NCBI GenBank assembly: GCA_017538895.1
Contig: JAFYHY010000162.1
Location: forward strand, 1-48,729
Length of the DNA: 48,729 nucleotides
Source of the DNA: Aeriscardovia sp.
GTDB lineage: Bacteria; Actinomycetota; Actinomycetes; Actinomycetales; Bifidobacteriaceae
Reading direction: 5' to 3'
Both the position numbers and the translations under genes were made by a program. Shown here one piece after another: positions 35,808 to 43,934 of the stretch (the first letter of the stretch is position 1; each line of letters begins with the position of its first letter). The notes beneath the pieces were generated by a model. The model made no database searches and was not told where the DNA came from. It was given only the letters and a program-made list of their open reading frames with translations.

Positions 35808-36464
35808 TCAGGCTCCCTTCACTGCAGTGCGGACAAGAACGATAGAGCCCTTTGCTCCTGGCAAAGCACCCTTAATTGCGATGATGCCGCTCTCTTTATT
35901 AACAGAGACGATCTCAAGGTTTTGTACGGTGCGACGATTGCCACCCATACGACCGGCCATACGCTTACCCTTCAAAATACGGCTTGGGGTTGCGCATGCG
36001 CCAACAGAACCTGGACGACGTTCGTTCTTGTGAGAACCATGGGTACGACGATAGGACTTGAATCCCCAGCGCTTGATAGTACCTGCGAAACCGTGTCCCT
36101 TGGTGGTTCCGGTTACATCAACTGTTGAGCCATCTGCGAAGCTATCAACAGCGAGTTCATCACCCAAGTTATAGTCTTCGGTATCGTTGGTACGAAGTTC
36201 AACAAGGTGACGACGTGGAGTTACACCAGCCTTAGCAAAGTGACCAGCTAATGGCTTAGTAACTTTAGTTGGATCAATGATGCCGTAGCCGAGCTGAATA
36301 GCATTGTAGCCATCAGATTCAACAGTCTTAACTGCGGTTACAACATTTGTAGAAACGTCAACAAGAGTGACAGGGACGAAGAAACCCTTGTCATCCCAAA
36401 CTTGGGACATGCCAAGCTTCTTGCCGAGTAGTGCCTTACGGTTAGACTTCTCTGCATTTGCCAT
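35808..36464 (-). CDS. rplC: 50S ribosomal protein L3
   Basis: 218 aa. ALLGKKLGMSQVWDDKG at the start, the KGHGFAGTIKRWGF loop near the peptidyl-transferase centre, and the RMAGRMGGNRRTVQNLEIV segment are typical. One of the first proteins in 50S assembly. It follows rpsJ by 20 bases. Confidence 0.98.
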   Translation of the reverse strand: MANAEKSNRKALLGKKLGMSQVWDDKGFFVPVTLVDVSTNVVTAVKTVESDGYNAIQLGYGIIDPTKVTKPLAGHFAKAGVTPRRHLVELRTNDTEDYNLGDELAVDSFADGSTVDVTGTTKGHGFAGTIKRWGFKSYRRTHGSHKNERRPGSVGACATPSRILKGKRMAGRMGGNRRTVQNLEIVSVNKESGIIAIKGALPGAKGSIVLVRTAVKGA

Positions 36465-36484
36465 TATAGGTTCTCCTCCTTCCC

Positions 36485-36799
36485 TCAGAGCTTGATTTCG
36501 ATATTGACGTCTGCTGGCAAATCGATGCGCATCAAGGAATCAACTGCCTTTGGAGTTGGATCGATGATGTCGATGAGACGCTTATGAGTTCTCATTTCGA
36601 AATGCTCGCGAGAATCCTTGTACTTATGTGGAGAACGGATAACACAATATACGTTCTTCTCAGTCGGGAGCGGAACTGGGCCGACTACTGTCGCACCTGC
36701 GTTCGTCACCGTTTCGACGATCTTTTTCGCCGACTGGTCGATGACCTCGTGGTCATAGGACTTAAGCCTGATGCGGATTTTCTGTCCCGCCATTGCCAT
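36485..36799 (-). CDS. rpsJ: 30S ribosomal protein S10
   Basis: 104 aa from the ATG at 36797-36799, which has GGAAGG 4 bases upstream; a second ATG two codons in gives the usual 102 aa. The frame is open to 36898 but that part is not S10-like and matches the leader. [17 protein letters not shown] and [14 protein letters not shown] are diagnostic. First gene of the S10-type transcript. Also known as NusE, the antitermination partner of NusB. Confidence 0.97.
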   Translation of the reverse strand: MAMAGQKIRIRLKSYDHEVIDQSAKKIVETVTNAGATVVGPVPLPTEKNVYCVIRSPHKYKDSREHFEMRTHKRLIDIIDPTPKAVDSLMRIDLPADVNIEIKL

Positions 36800-36893
36800 A
36801 CGCCCTTCCTTAATCGTTTTTCTATTCCAGCCTGCATGGCACATCAGGGCTCGGCGAGTATATATATATGCTCGGGATACATCATCAGTGCGC

Positions 36894-36921
36894 ATCATTT
36901 TCTAATACTTCTAACTAACAA
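36894..36921 (-). promoter_or_regulatory. Possible promoter of the rpsJ operon
   Basis: On the minus strand TTGTTA (36916-36921) and AATGAT (36894-36899) are 16 bases apart, each 4/6 to consensus. This would give a leader of about 90 bases with an alternating AT run (36858-36870). Speculative, but a promoter must lie between the terminator at 37028-37062 and rpsJ. Confidence 0.3.
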
Positions 36922-37027
36922 AGTATGTGATACGCTCGCTCTTCAATACAAAATGCGAGCCATTAAATAAACAGGCAGCTTATATATATAACCATAAACT
37001 CACCCCTGGACCAAACCGGGAGTGTTG

Positions 37028-37062
37028 AAAAGGCTCCCCCTTATAATAAGGAAGAGCCTTTT
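37028..37062 (-). terminator. Terminator of rplM-rpsI
   Basis: AAAAGGCTC pairs with GAGCCTTTT, with an inner CCTTA/TAAGG stem. On the minus strand it ends in TTTTC. It lies 21 bases after the rpsI stop. Confidence 0.8.
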
Positions 37063-37082
37063 GAAAAATAGCAATAACTTGC

Positions 37083-37565
37083 TTAACGCTTTGAATATTG
37101 TGGAGCGCGACGTGCCTTATGCAGACCAGCCTTCTTGCGTTCAACAACACGAGCATCACGTGTCAAGAAGCCATGTTTCTTGAGTGTAGCGCGGTTGGAA
37201 TCACGATCAATAGCGTTCAATGCACGAGCAACACCAAGACGGATTGCACCTGCTTGACCAGAAATACCGCCACCGTTAACACGAACGATGATATCGAACT
37301 TTCCTTCAAGCTTGAGCAAAACGATTGGGGCGTTTACTTCACGCTGGAAAAGCTTTCCTGGGAAGTATTCCTCAAGGGTGCGGCCATTAATGGTCCACTT
37401 GCCAGTTCCTGGAACAAGGCGGACACGTGCAACGGATTCCTTGCGACGGCCAGTGCCATAACCTGCTGCAATGGTAGAAGTACCAGTGCCAGCTCCAGCA
37501 TTAGTCTCAGATGTGTAGGAAACCTGATCCATCTGATCTTCAATTGCGGTAGTATTCTCTGCCAT
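37083..37565 (-). CDS. rpsI: 30S ribosomal protein S9
   Basis: 160 aa from the ATG at 37563-37565 with GGAAAG upstream; a GTG at 37595 overlapping the rplM stop is the alternative. The conserved S9 body starts at [15 protein letters not shown] (near 36) and ends with the tRNA-contacting tail [11 protein letters not shown]. The first 35 residues are a Thr/Ala/Gly-rich extension seen in many actinobacteria. Pairs with rplM as usual. Confidence 0.97.
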   Translation of the reverse strand: MAENTTAIEDQMDQVSYTSETNAGAGTGTSTIAAGYGTGRRKESVARVRLVPGTGKWTINGRTLEEYFPGKLFQREVNAPIVLLKLEGKFDIIVRVNGGGISGQAGAIRLGVARALNAIDRDSNRATLKKHGFLTRDARVVERKKAGLHKARRAPQYSKR

Positions 37566-37591
37566 ATTTATCACTCTTTCCTCGACCTGAA

Positions 37592-38038
37592 TCACTTACC
37601 TTGAGAGATCTTGGAAATCTCGATGGTCTGTGGCTTCTGAGATGCATATGGATGTTCATTTCCCACAAAGACGCGCAGACGGGTGATCTGCTTACGGGAA
37701 AGCTTATTCTTTGGCATCATTCCCCAAACAGCGGCCTTGAACATACGTTCTGGGTCATGAGCGCGAAGCTCTGCGTAGGAGGTAGCACGAAGTCCACCTG
37801 GGTAACTGGAGTGATGATAAATAACCTTTGCATCTTTCTTACCGGTAGTAACAACTTTGTCAGCATTGACAATGATAACAAAATCGCCAAGGTCAGCATT
37901 TGGTGCATAGGTTGGCTTCTTCTTGCCGCGGAGAATATCCGCAATTTGACTTGCAAGACGACCTAAAACTACTCCATCGGCGTCGATAACATACCAATCA
38001 TGAGTCAGATCGCTTGGCTTAGGTGTGAAAGTCTTCAC
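37592..38038 (-). CDS. rplM: 50S ribosomal protein L13
   Basis: 148 aa. [28 protein letters not shown] and the [12 protein letters not shown] segment identify it. Translation starts at GTG (38036-38038) after AAAAGG. In E. coli and Bacillus the rplM leader is bound by L13 to repress the operon. Here a folded leader and a good promoter precede the gene (see 38084-38219), consistent with similar control. Confidence 0.98.
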   Translation of the reverse strand: MKTFTPKPSDLTHDWYVIDADGVVLGRLASQIADILRGKKKPTYAPNADLGDFVIIVNADKVVTTGKKDAKVIYHHSSYPGGLRATSYAELRAHDPERMFKAAVWGMMPKNKLSRKQITRLRVFVGNEHPYASQKPQTIEISKISQGK

Positions 38039-38083
38039 AGTTAACCTTTTCTCTTATTGTGTTTCTGATTCGCTTACATCTGT

Positions 38084-38104
38084 ATTATAAAGAGGTTCGC
38101 GAAC
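38084..38104 (-). promoter_or_regulatory. Second -10 and 10-bp palindrome upstream of rplM
   Basis: A perfect TATAAT on the minus strand (38084-38089) lies 45 bases before the rplM start. Just upstream is the palindrome GTTCGCGAAC (38095-38104), about where a -35 or operator would be. There is no good -35. It could be a secondary promoter with an operator, or part of the folded leader. Confidence 0.35.
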
Positions 38105-38117
38105 TTATTCTCGTGGG

Positions 38118-38176
38118 TTCCCTGAAAAGTCCGCGCAGGCGAGTGGGAAAAGCGCTATCAGCTGGACCCGAGGGAA
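38118..38176 (-). promoter_or_regulatory. Structured 5' leader of rplM-rpsI
   Basis: Minus-strand RNA has three nested complementary blocks: UUCCCU with AGGGAA (38171-38176, 38118-38123), GUCC with GGAC (38164-38167, 38129-38132) and GCGC with GCGC (38152-38155, 38133-38136). This gives one long interrupted hairpin starting about 10 bases after the predicted transcription start. I infer an autoregulatory L13-type leader; the sequence does not match a leader I can recall. Confidence 0.55.
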
Positions 38177-38190
38177 ACACAACACTGTGT

Positions 38191-38219
38191 ATTCTACCGA
38201 GTCCCCTCTACTAAATCAA
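38191..38219 (-). promoter_or_regulatory. Promoter of rplM-rpsI
   Basis: TTGATT (38214-38219) and TAGAAT (38191-38196) with a 17-base spacer on the minus strand. Start expected near 38184, giving a leader of about 145 bases. Confidence 0.65.
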
Positions 38220-38226
38220 ACGTATT

Positions 38227-38865
38227 CTATAAGGTTTTTTCTGCTGATAAACGCTGTTCAACAGCATGTTTCACATCAAGTGAGTCGTCATGTGACAAAC
38301 GCTCAAGAATTCGCTGAGGAGTATTCGGATTTAAGGCAACAGCACGTCGTACCATAGTCGCTAAAATAACCTTTGCGTTCGGCTCATTATCAGCAGTACC
38401 TAATGTGGAAAGAAAGTCTAATGCTTCTTCACTTGTTGTACTGTCCTCAGCACCTTCTAAACGCATTTTCCATGAAATATTTGGATTTAATAATGCTGCC
38501 GTTCGAACCGATTGAACTGGGTCTTTTGACAGACGTCCAACAAGCCAATTTTTATCATTTTTATTTGCAGCAACTAAACAACGAACTTCAGGATCAGGAT
38601 CTTGACTCAATTTAACTAATATGTTTGGGTATGGCATTGATTCAGCCAAATATTTTCTATCATCAACCGGTGTATTCAAGTTCCCACTAATAGCTTCTAA
38701 CAAAGTCGTCGCACGAGATAACTGTGCAGCATCATTCTTATCTGGTAATGGTTGACGAGCTAATTGTGATAATAATGCCGAATCTGTTGAATGACGTAAC
38801 TGTTCATAAACTTGGGTAAGAGTTTCTTTTGCTTCTTGCATAACATTATCATCAGGATTTTCCAT
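38227..38865 (-). CDS. LRV/HEAT-like repeat protein
   Basis: A 212-aa soluble protein made of helical repeats of the variant leucine-rich (LRV) kind: LSQDPDPEVRCLVAANKN, LSKDPVQSVRTAALLNPN, then LNPNTPQRILERLSHDDSLDVKHAV. Such proteins are usually scaffolds; no catalytic motif is present. The Met at 38863-38865 was preferred to a GTG at 38880 because AGAAGAG precedes it. Function unknown. The end of the gene lies 8 bases from the -35 of the rplM promoter. Confidence 0.7.
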   Translation of the reverse strand: MENPDDNVMQEAKETLTQVYEQLRHSTDSALLSQLARQPLPDKNDAAQLSRATTLLEAISGNLNTPVDDRKYLAESMPYPNILVKLSQDPDPEVRCLVAANKNDKNWLVGRLSKDPVQSVRTAALLNPNISWKMRLEGAEDSTTSEEALDFLSTLGTADNEPNAKVILATMVRRAVALNPNTPQRILERLSHDDSLDVKHAVEQRLSAEKTL

Positions 38866-38984
38866 CTTCTCTTCTACCACTTCTATAGAAAATTTAGTAT
38901 CAATAGGTCCTAATACTCAAAAAGAAATATCAGAAAACTTCAACTTATATTGATGATACCGATTACTGTAAAAATATACAGCGC

Positions 38985-39623
38985 TCATTTTTGTACTGAT
39001 AATACTGTAGAAGTTACTGCATCAATAGTGATAGAGCCATTAAAGGCATTTTTTATCGCATTATGTATATCTGCAAATGAGTCTTCAGGAACAACAATAT
39101 CTGTGATCACAACATCCGAATAGATTTGATCTTTTTTAATAGCATGACAAGTATTAATAAGAGTATTTAACGTTTTAATGTGCGAATAATTTGTTCGAAT
39201 AGAAAATTCTATTGCTGGAATAAGTGATACTACTGTTGCTGATGCTAATGCGTTAGACGCTGCTGTTGAATATGCGCGTAACAATCCTCCTGTACCAAGA
39301 AGTATTCCACCAAAATAGCGAACTACGACAACAACGCAATCTGTAATTTGAGTACGACGTAAAACTTCTAAAATGGGTTTCCCAGCTGTTCCGGATGGTT
39401 CACCATCATCACTCATTCTCTCTATTAAGCGTTGACAATCATGATAAATAGCTGCAAAAGTAATGTGTCTAGCATCTGTATAGCGCTCTTTTAAGCGAAT
39501 TAAATATGATGATAATTCATCAGATGTTGATATATGTGCTGCTAAACCAATAAAGCGTGATTTCTTTTCTATAAGCTCACTCATAGCAGGATTATCTATT
39601 GTTTGTAAAATAGTATGACTCAT
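38985..39623 (-). CDS. YigZ/IMPACT family protein
   Basis: 212 aa. Begins with the family signature KKSRFIG, then ARHITFAAIY and the SDDGEPSGTAGKPILEVL core near 70-88, and RYFGGILLGTGGLLRAYS. The C-terminal ferredoxin-like domain (about 135-205) follows. The eukaryotic relative IMPACT binds GCN1; the bacterial role is unclear, although a related protein has been annotated as proline dipeptidase-associated. The ribosome-binding site is AAGGA. Single gene. Confidence 0.9.
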   Translation of the reverse strand: MSHTILQTIDNPAMSELIEKKSRFIGLAAHISTSDELSSYLIRLKERYTDARHITFAAIYHDCQRLIERMSDDGEPSGTAGKPILEVLRRTQITDCVVVVVRYFGGILLGTGGLLRAYSTAASNALASATVVSLIPAIEFSIRTNYSHIKTLNTLINTCHAIKKDQIYSDVVITDIVVPEDSFADIHNAIKNAFNGSITIDAVTSTVLSVQK

Positions 39624-39736
39624 TTTTTATTCCTTCCCTAATATAAAACTGTATCGTGCTTATTTTTTAAAGCGTATTATCATAAATTCGACACGCCGTT
39701 AAAACATTGTAATTGCAACATTTTTAAAATATGAGT

Positions 39737-39764
39737 TTGCGTTATCTCTCTAAACATGTAGTAT
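39737..39764 (+). promoter_or_regulatory. Possible promoter of tRNA-Asp/tRNA-Phe
   Basis: TTGCGT (39737-39742) and TAGTAT (39759-39764) with 16 bases between, in an AT-rich region; the start would fall about 20 bases before tRNA-Asp. The remaining gap 39624-39736 holds nothing else that I recognise. Confidence 0.4.
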
Positions 39765-39791
39765 ATATATTGTTGTTTTCAAGACGACTTC

Positions 39792-39865
39792 GGCCCTGTA
39801 GCTCAGTTGGTTAGAGCGCCGCCCTGTCACGGCGGAGGTCATCGGTTCAAGTCCGACCAGGGTCG
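39792..39865 (+). tRNA. tRNA-Asp(GUC)
   Basis: 74 nt. Acceptor GGCCCTG/CAGGGTC, discriminator G, anticodon loop CTGTCAC, T-loop TTCAAGT. No encoded CCA. Followed after 32 bases by tRNA-Phe. Confidence 0.96.
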
Positions 39866-39897
39866 CTGGAACAGTTTCGATTGGTAGCTGTTCGATT

Positions 39898-39970
39898 GGC
39901 TCTGTAGCTCAGTTGGTAGAGCGTACGACTGAAAATCGTGAGGTCAACGGATCGACGCCGTTCGGAGCCA
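39898..39970 (+). tRNA. tRNA-Phe(GAA) with A54
   Basis: 73 nt. Acceptor GGCTCTG/CGGAGCC (one G-U pair), discriminator A, anticodon loop CTGAAAA, five-bp T-stem AACGG/CCGTT. The T-loop reads ATCGACG, so position 54 is A where nearly all bacterial tRNAs have T. All stems are intact. Confidence 0.94.
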
Positions 39971-39977
39971 CTGAGAT

Positions 39978-40008
39978 TCTCGTTATACTATGTATAACGA
40001 GATTTTTT
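39978..40008 (+). terminator. Terminator of tRNA-Asp/tRNA-Phe
   Basis: An 11-bp perfect stem (39978-39988 with 39992-40002), 3-base loop, and six T directly after. Canonical. Confidence 0.9.
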
Positions 40009-40047
40009 AGTATATAGACTTTTAATTATTCCTTATTTCTCAATTTA

Positions 40048-40078
40048 GGCTCCTGTCTCGTTTCAAAAAACAGGAGCC
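40048..40078 (-). terminator. Hairpin 3' of the DHFR-phosphatase gene
   Basis: GGCTCCTG and CAGGAGCC pair around a 15-base loop, 15 bases after the stop at 40094. No U-run after the stem, though one lies in the loop. Confidence 0.5.
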
Positions 40079-40093
40079 CAAATTTTAACCACT

Positions 40094-41086
40094 TCATAAC
40101 TGTTGCATAATCCACTCAAGAATATATGGCGCTACTCTTTTAATCTGAGCAAACGCCTCTTCAAAAGCAGAATAATCCCCATACCATGGGTCAACGAGAT
40201 CATCATCCCAATGATCCTCACCCAAAAAACTACAATACGGACGTACCACAGATGAGTGATACCTCTTTTTTAAGAGATTAAATTGTGCTTTTGTCATTGG
40301 GAGAATAAGATCAGCTTGCTCATCCTTTTGTGTAATTTGACGAGCATGATGCGATGGAATCATATATCCATGTTCCTGAAGTACTCGTTGCGCTCTCCTA
40401 TCCAGAGGATTACCTTCTTCTTCATCGCTAATACCTGCGGAATCAATATGAATCAAGGAACTTAATCCTGCACGATAGCAATAATCTTGAAGAATAATCT
40501 GTGCCATTGGAGAACGACAAATATTACCTGTACAAACAGTGAGAACACGATATGGATGTCTTGACTGCCGTTGATATGTCAGGTATCTAAAACGTGGAGC
40601 CTGATCATTTTTCACTGAGGTTTGCCATTCTCCCTGTTCAGTCATCACCCAGCGAGAGTCATGGCTGAGATCAGGAGCAAAAGTATCAACATCACAACAG
40701 TAATCAACGTCAGTAATATAAATCGTATCGGCAATTGATAAATATTCTTTATAGAGTTGTCCACCACCGATAATCCAAATATCCTCATGACCATCAGACT
40801 GTTGAGCAATCATCAATGCGTCTAATAATGAATGAGCAACAACCGCTCCTTCATCATTAAAAGTATGACGCCGCGTAACAACAATATTCGTGCGATGCGG
40901 TAATGGTTTATGAGTACCAAAAGATTCCCATGTCGTACGACCCATCACAATCGGATGCGACATCGTGAGTTGCGCAAAACGTTTCATATCTTCAGGAATG
41001 TGCCATGGGATATCACCGTGATATCCCAAAGCGCTAGCCTGATTACTGAATGAACGAGCTTGCGCCCAAATCATTTTTATTGCCAT
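40094..41086 (-). CDS. Dihydrofolate reductase fused to low-molecular-weight protein tyrosine phosphatase
   Basis: One 330-aa frame with two complete domains. Residues 1-172 are DHFR: IPWHIPEDM with catalytic D33, GRTTWES near 49-55 and WIIGGGQLYKEYL near 104-116. Residues 180-330 are an LMW-PTP: the P-loop CTGNICRSP (C185, R191, S192) and the general-acid loop DPWYGDY (D299). There is no Met near the joint (YQRQSRHPYR), so the phosphatase cannot be made separately by an internal start there. It lies 13 bases after thyA, the classical thyA-dfrA pair making and recycling folate for dTMP. The ribosome-binding site is weak. I know both families as separate proteins; the fusion is unusual. Confidence 0.93.
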   Translation of the reverse strand: MAIKMIWAQARSFSNQASALGYHGDIPWHIPEDMKRFAQLTMSHPIVMGRTTWESFGTHKPLPHRTNIVVTRRHTFNDEGAVVAHSLLDALMIAQQSDGHEDIWIIGGGQLYKEYLSIADTIYITDVDYCCDVDTFAPDLSHDSRWVMTEQGEWQTSVKNDQAPRFRYLTYQRQSRHPYRVLTVCTGNICRSPMAQIILQDYCYRAGLSSLIHIDSAGISDEEEGNPLDRRAQRVLQEHGYMIPSHHARQITQKDEQADLILPMTKAQFNLLKKRYHSSVVRPYCSFLGEDHWDDDLVDPWYGDYSAFEEAFAQIKRVAPYILEWIMQQL

Positions 41087-41099
41087 AATGCTCTATTTC

Positions 41100-41972
41100 T
41101 TACACAGCAATCGGTGCTGCAATTGTTCCTTGATGCTGATAATTTTCAACATGGAAATCTTCGAACTGGTAATCAAAGAGCGATGCTGCTTTATCCAAAT
41201 GAAGTTGGGGATATGGTAGTGGCTTTCGAGATAACTGTTTGATAACTTGATCAACATGATTGTCATAAATATGACAATCACCACCAGTCCATACAAATTC
41301 ACCCAATTGCAAATCGCATTGCTGGGCAATCATTGCTGTTAGCAATGAATACGAAGCGATATTAAATGGAACACCTAAGAACATGTCACATGAACGTTGG
41401 TACAGTTGGCAACTCAGCTTTCCATTAGATACGTAGAATTGGAATAAAGCGTGGCATGGTGGCAATGCCATGTTTTCAACCTCTGCTGGGTTCCATGCAG
41501 TAACAATCAAACGACGTGAGTTTGGATTATTTTTAATTTGATTGACCACATTAGTAATTTGGTCAATAGTACGATGTGGGTCATCAGCGGTTGGTGATGG
41601 CCAGCTTCTCCACTGCACACCATACACAGGACCTAAATTACCATCTTTGTCAGCCCACTCATCCCAAATATGAACTTTATGCTCTTGTAACCATCGTACA
41701 TTAGATGATCCTTGAAGGAACCATAACAGCTCATACGCAACACCTTTAAACCACACACGTTTTGTTGTGATCAGAGGAAAATACTGTGATAAATCAAATC
41801 TCATTTGCTGTCCGAACAATGAAATTGTTCCGGTTCCAGTTCGATCATCTTTCAGATCGCCTTCATACAAAACTTTTCGTAATAAATCCTCATATGGAGT
41901 TGGAATATCCGTTGCTTGTCGTTGAGGAATATGTTTCTTAATTTCTGTAAGCTGTTGCTGAGTCAATGTCAT
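41100..41972 (-). CDS. thyA: Thymidylate synthase
   Basis: Converts dUMP to dTMP with methylene-THF, yielding dihydrofolate that the next gene reduces. 290 aa from the ATG at 41970-41972. The nucleophile is Cys173 in [23 protein letters not shown], the [13 protein letters not shown] segment and HIYDNH are typical. The ATG has no ribosome-binding site, but TATATT ends 6 bases upstream, so a leaderless transcript is possible. A TTG six codons earlier (41990) is an alternative start. Confidence 0.95.
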   Translation of the reverse strand: MTLTQQQLTEIKKHIPQRQATDIPTPYEDLLRKVLYEGDLKDDRTGTGTISLFGQQMRFDLSQYFPLITTKRVWFKGVAYELLWFLQGSSNVRWLQEHKVHIWDEWADKDGNLGPVYGVQWRSWPSPTADDPHRTIDQITNVVNQIKNNPNSRRLIVTAWNPAEVENMALPPCHALFQFYVSNGKLSCQLYQRSCDMFLGVPFNIASYSLLTAMIAQQCDLQLGEFVWTGGDCHIYDNHVDQVIKQLSRKPLPYPQLHLDKAASLFDYQFEDFHVENYQHQGTIAAPIAV

Positions 41973-42072
41973 AGTTTTAATATAAAACAAACTACATTTT
42001 TTACGTGCGCTTAAATAGCAACCGTAACTAATATTTTTCTTTCATTACTACTTTGGATAGTAAGGATACATA

Positions 42073-42492
42073 ATGGCAGAACAAAAACGACTTTGGGTTG
42101 AACGCAATGAAGACGGGACCTTGGAAGCATATAGTAGCACAGGAGCTCATATTACTTTCGGTCATAATGCTGATTTATTCAACCCAGGTGAGCTCATTCA
42201 GATTGCTTTAGCAGGATGCGCAGTATTAAGCTCCCAATCCCCTGTTAACCATACATTAGACACGGCTGCTCCTCTTCGCGCTGAAATCTCTGGCGCTTAT
42301 AACAAAGAAGAAAATCGTTATGACTCCTTCAGTGAGACAGTTACTACTGATGCCTCTCAGTACTCTTTAACCGATGATGATGCTAAACAATTAAAGAAGC
42401 GTCTTGAAGCATTTATTGATAAACAGTGCACCGTTGCCCGCACATGCAATCATGGTGCTACAGTCGATATTACTGTGCAAGTAAAGCACTAA
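42073..42492 (+). CDS. OsmC/Ohr family protein
   Basis: 139 aa. Family members are thiol peroxidases for organic hydroperoxides. The fold features are visible: an N-terminal beta region, the helix FNPGELIQIALAGCAV with Cys49, and a second cysteine pair C119 and C125 in the CTVARTC segment. Which of these is the resolving cysteine is unclear, so it may be a YhfA-like member rather than a true Ohr. AAGGA precedes the ATG. Single gene, ended by the hairpin at 42512-42550. Confidence 0.8.
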   Translation: MAEQKRLWVERNEDGTLEAYSSTGAHITFGHNADLFNPGELIQIALAGCAVLSSQSPVNHTLDTAAPLRAEISGAYNKEENRYDSFSETVTTDASQYSLTDDDAKQLKKRLEAFIDKQCTVARTCNHGATVDITVQVKH

Positions 42493-42511
42493 TCTTTTAT
42501 AGTCTTTACAA

Positions 42512-42550
42512 GGAAAAGAGGGGATCCCTTCAAGTGATCCCCTCTTTTCC
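42512..42550. terminator. Bidirectional terminator
   Basis: A 15-bp perfect stem (42512-42526 with 42536-42550) followed on the plus strand by TTCTTTT. It lies between the OsmC gene (+) and the Usp gene (-). Confidence 0.8.
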
Positions 42551-42564
42551 TTCTTTTATATGCA

Positions 42565-43476
42565 TTATTCAGAAGTAACACTTGCAAAATTAGCATGATT
42601 ATTTGTTAATGCATCTGCGATTTCAGCCTGCACATAGTTCTTTGGAATAACACACACAGGCGCATAGGAATATTGTAGTAATGCTTGACTGGTTGATCCT
42701 AAAAGCCATCCTGATACGCCACTTAAGCCACGAGAACCAACAACAATGAGATCGCTCTTTTTACTTGCACTCACTAATGCTTCTAATGCAGATTTCGAAA
42801 CAACACGTAAATCAACATCTAAATGAGGATAATTCTCTTGTATCGGCAACACACGAGTTTGTAATTCAGCTAATGAGTTTTTCAAAATCTTGTCAGATGG
42901 AGTATGAGAGAGAAAATCACTAGACGTGTTATAAATGGAGACTGCAGCGAGTGCGAGTAATTGTGCATTCCATTTATTAGCAATTGCTGCGCCGATACTG
43001 AGGGCGCGGAGGCTCCATTCTGAGGCGTCTGATCCGACGACGATTTTTTGTAGTTTATATTGGTGGTTGAGAATGTTTCCGTCTTTATCAGCGTATGGAA
43101 CGACGATAATTGGGCAATAGGCTGCTGCTGGCAGGCTGGATGACATTGTTTTGAGTAGACGTTCAGCGAGACCGCTTTTGCCACGGTTACCGATGACAAT
43201 CATGCGGTATTGGCAAGAGAGATTGATAAAGATTTGTGATGGATCACCAGTTTGTGTTGTGGCAGAATGGTCAACGTTGTATGTGTTGACTATGTCTTCT
43301 GCACGATGGAGAATTTCTGTGATTTCGTCGTCTGTTATTTTTATTTTGTTTAATCGGACGTAGAGGATACTAACGCTGAGTGAGGTGTGGCTGGCGTAGT
43401 TGGCAGCCCATCGTACTGCTTCGTAGCCTGCTTCAGTTCCATCGACACCAACGAGAATAGATTTCTTTTTTTCCAT
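42565..43476 (-). CDS. Universal stress protein, tandem Usp domains
   Basis: 303 aa with two Usp domains (about 1-132 and 144-282). Each begins with a beta strand ending in an aspartate (ILVGVDGTEAG; IVVGSDASEWS) and ends with a nucleotide-loop motif: GNRGKSGLAERLL in the first and GSRGLSGVSGWLLGSTS in the second. The second matches the ATP-binding G-x2-G-x9-GS pattern; the first lacks the final GS (KTMSSS), so it may bind ATP poorly. Tandem Usp proteins are frequent in actinobacteria under hypoxia or stress. The upstream site is AGAAGG. Confidence 0.92.
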   Translation of the reverse strand: MEKKKSILVGVDGTEAGYEAVRWAANYASHTSLSVSILYVRLNKIKITDDEITEILHRAEDIVNTYNVDHSATTQTGDPSQIFINLSCQYRMIVIGNRGKSGLAERLLKTMSSSLPAAAYCPIIVVPYADKDGNILNHQYKLQKIVVGSDASEWSLRALSIGAAIANKWNAQLLALAAVSIYNTSSDFLSHTPSDKILKNSLAELQTRVLPIQENYPHLDVDLRVVSKSALEALVSASKKSDLIVVGSRGLSGVSGWLLGSTSQALLQYSYAPVCVIPKNYVQAEIADALTNNHANFASVTSE

Positions 43477-43583
43477 TTCTCATGCCTTCTCTCCTGATCT
43501 CACATCCTCATTAGGAACTGACTCTATTTTATCTATAAGTGTGCAGAAATTTATTCGTATTTAAAATGAACTAAACTGTAGGA

Positions 43584-43892
43584 ATGAAGATTGCGCCTAT
43601 TTTTGATCCAGAGAAACGTCGTGAGGGGCCTAAGCCAGCACAGGTTGATTTGAAACGAGTTTTTAATCTTGGTCTTCTTGTGTGGTGTATTGCTACAGTG
43701 ATTGTGCTTCTTTGTAGTTATTTTAAAGGTGCTCTTTTGTTAACCTCTTTAGATGTTTGTCTCAGTGGTTTGCTGATTGGCTTTATGCTCTTGATTTGGG
43801 AACATTTTAATCGTTCTCATTATATGAAGCTTGCTAATGGATCTGAGGATAATTCAGCTGAGTATTCATCTTCTCTTCCGTCTAGTCAATGA
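43584..43892 (+). CDS. DUF2530-like small membrane protein
   Basis: 102 aa. A charged N-terminus (1-24) with PKPAQVDLKRVFNLG, two TM helices (about 28-46 and 52-72), and a Ser/Asp-rich tail. The layout fits the actinobacterial DUF2530 family, of unknown function. GTAGGA abuts the ATG, which is too close to work normally; TAAACT 6 bases upstream would fit a leaderless start. Lies 107 bases from the divergent Usp gene. Confidence 0.6.
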   Translation: MKIAPIFDPEKRREGPKPAQVDLKRVFNLGLLVWCIATVIVLLCSYFKGALLLTSLDVCLSGLLIGFMLLIWEHFNRSHYMKLANGSEDNSAEYSSSLPSSQ

Positions 43893-43934
43893 GTTGTAAG
43901 AGTATGTTTCTGTGACTTGAATGAAAGAGTTGTC

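Noticed and set aside
38095..38104. GTTCGCGAAC as a LexA box
   Set aside because: Actinobacterial SOS boxes read CGAAC-N4-GTTCG; here the half-sites are in the opposite order without spacing.
38100..38180. Rplm upstream region as SRP RNA, 6S RNA or RNase P RNA
   Set aside because: It lacks the conserved GGAAGC-type SRP loop and the RNase P core; position and promoter fit an mRNA leader better.
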